Assembly: GCA_012719035.1 (NCBI GenBank)
Contig: JAAYBD010000016.1
Location: 1-64,000, forward strand
Source of the DNA: Clostridiales bacterium
Lineage (GTDB): Bacteria > Bacillota > Clostridia > Oscillospirales > Oscillospiraceae
DNA length: 64,000 nucleotides
Direction: 5' to 3'
A model generated the notes under the pieces. The model was not told the origin of the DNA and ran no database searches. It saw only the letters and a list, made by a program, of their open reading frames with translations. Positions 62,848-64,000 of the stretch are shown piece by piece. How positions within the stretch are numbered: the stretch's first letter is position 1; each line of letters begins with the position of its first letter. The translations under genes were made by a program, and so were the position numbers.

Positions 62848-64000
62848 TTAATTCGAGTGCCTGCTTTTAAGCATTTTAATTAGCTTTACGATTTCGTACC
62901 ACAGAACTGATACGGCTGCGACACCAAGGCAGATAAAGAAGCGGTCTGCCGGTAAGGGGGCAAGCTTTAAAAATGTGCTGAGCGGAGTATAAAGTATGAC
63001 GCACAGTCCTGCAAGGGTGATAAGGTTTATTGCCCACATTATCTTGTCTTTTGCAAGGCGTACGGCTGACTGGAACGCAAAGTCGTGGTCCGAACTGTTG
63101 ACCTGCACCAGAAAAAGATTAGACAGCATGATTATTGAAAGACCCATGGTACGGGCTAAGGGTGCATTTTCAGGGTTTCCGTCGAGCGTGAGGAAATATG
63201 TGCCGAAAGAAGCGGCAAATATGAAAAGTCCCTGAAATATGCTCTTTGCAAGCGTTCCCGTATTTACGATATTTTCCTTTGGGTTTCGCGGCGGACGATC
63301 CATGATGTCGCTTTCGGCAGGCTGACGCTCAAGCACGAGCGAACAGGTGGGGTCAATGATAAGCTCAAGCAGGACGATGTGCAAAGGCAGAAGAAGCAGC
63401 GCAGAGGGGGCAATTCCAAGAAGCGGGGCAAGAAGCGATGCAAACGCAATGGGAATATGGATCGCAAACACATATCCAACGGCCTTGCGGATATTGTCAT
63501 AAATCCGTCTGCCGTCCTTTACCGTATCTACAATAGTTGTAAAGTTGTCATCAAGAAGAATAAGGTCTGCCGCCTCGCGGGAAACCTCGCTGCCTCTCAT
63601 TCCCATGGCTATGCCTATATCGGCATATTTCAGCGCGGGAGCATCGTTTACACCATCGCCTGTCATGGCAACTATTTCGCCGTTATCTTTGAACGCCTTG
63701 ACTATGCGCATTTTGTGCTCGGGAATAACGCGTGAAAATATGCTGGTGTTTTTGACCTTCTCACGAAGCTCAGTATCGCTCATTTCGTCCAACATATCGC
63801 CCGTTATGATGTTTTCATAGTCCTTCATACCGATTTTTTTGGCAATAGATGAGGCTGTGATACCGTTGTCACCTGTTATCATAACGACGCGGATGCCTGC
63901 TCTGCGGCATTGTTCGATGTCATTTTTTATGCCGGTTCTCGGAGGGTCGGCAAGACCGATAAGCCCAAGCAAAGTGAGGGAGCACTGGAGTAGGTCTTTG
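62848..64000 (-). CDS. Cation-transporting P-type ATPase, C-terminal part (cut by window edge)
   Basis: About 384 residues of a P2-type (Ca2+-ATPase-like) pump are visible. The frame stays open to base 64000, so the N-terminus, actuator domain and phosphorylated DKTGT lie outside. Visible: LIGLADPPRTG, MITGDNGITASSIAKKIG, and the hinge MTGDGVNDAPALKYADIGIAMG, then six C-terminal spans. The M6 segment reads LIIDPTCSLVLERQP instead of the SERCA NxxTDG pattern, which is common in uncharacterised clostridial pumps, so ion specificity is uncertain. Confidence 0.88.
   Translation of the reverse strand, partial: KDLLQCSLTLLGLIGLADPPRTGIKNDIEQCRRAGIRVVMITGDNGITASSIAKKIGMKDYENIITGDMLDEMSDTELREKVKNTSIFSRVIPEHKMRIVKAFKDNGEIVAMTGDGVNDAPALKYADIGIAMGMRGSEVSREAADLILLDDNFTTIVDTVKDGRRIYDNIRKAVGYVFAIHIPIAFASLLAPLLGIAPSALLLLPLHIVLLELIIDPTCSLVLERQPAESDIMDRPPRNPKENIVNTGTLAKSIFQGLFIFAASFGTYFLTLDGNPENAPLARTMGLSIIMLSNLFLVQVNSSDHDFAFQSAVRLAKDKIMWAINLITLAGLCVILYTPLSTFLKLAPLPADRFFICLGVAAVSVLWYEIVKLIKMLKSRHSN

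Overview
The window looks like chromosome from a spore-forming, strictly anaerobic member of the Clostridia, most likely an Oscillospiraceae-type gut or sediment organism. The evidence is a germination protease gene (gpr), ParAB with consensus parS sites, tRNA-dependent T-box leaders, GntR/ABC cassettes, long-form Hpf, Gram-positive type IV pilus genes, and a large fermentative block of oxygen-sensitive radical enzymes. The genus cannot be fixed from the sequence alone. I see no rRNA, tRNA, CRISPR array, intact insertion sequence or prophage.

Layout. 1-3.2 kb: type IV pilus motor genes pilB-pilT-pilC on the minus strand, with pilC cut by the window edge. 3.5-8.3 kb: housekeeping and segregation genes (rpsT, gpr, two perfect parS sites, parA-parB, a small membrane protein, serS). 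8.5-25.5 kb: an accessory fermentation region. It holds a succinate-type CoA-transferase, a 1.4 kb gene-poor stretch with the relic of an Old Yellow Enzyme-type reductase, and then two paralogous subunit pairs of the 2-hydroxyacyl-CoA dehydratase / benzoyl-CoA reductase family. Between the pairs lie two different ATP-dependent activases and a ferredoxin. A CooC-like P-loop ATPase, a His-rich CsoR-type metal regulator and three paralogous CoA-transferases follow. 25.8-29.3 kb: a small monooxygenase-fold protein and a GntR-regulated ABC exporter. 29.7-44.6 kb: housekeeping genes (mnmG, mnmA, metG, a VanW-domain protein, hemW, htpG, ridA, a MATE exporter, a C1 aminopeptidase, hpf). 44.7-48.9 kb: a MacB/FtsX-type ABC system. 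49.1-51.5 kb: nadB-nadC. 51.6-62 kb: branched-chain amino acid biosynthesis as two divergent operons, leuACDB (minus) and ilvBNCD (plus). Each follows its own T-box leader, with apparent Leu (CTC) and Ile (ATC) specifier codons. 62.2-64 kb: a GtrA-like protein and the C-terminal part of a cation P-type ATPase that runs off the edge.

The most interesting part is 11.4-20.1 kb. Gene content (two catalytic pairs, two activases, one ferredoxin) resembles the BcrABCD plus ferredoxin arrangement of ATP-dependent benzoyl-CoA reductase as much as a simple 2-hydroxyacyl-CoA dehydratase. The ferredoxin has the C-x2-C-x8-C-x3-C second motif of the Allochromatium/Thauera type. The activase transcription unit is preceded by a perfect -24/-12 sigma-54 promoter (TGGCAC-N5-TTGCT) and an upstream 9-bp inverted repeat. 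The adjoining CooC-like ATPase and metal sensor suggest a dedicated metallocluster assembly or sensing step. The substrate is unknown. The flanking CoA-transferases would supply or remove CoA, so an ATP- and ferredoxin-driven radical dehydration or reduction of an acyl-CoA is the working model.
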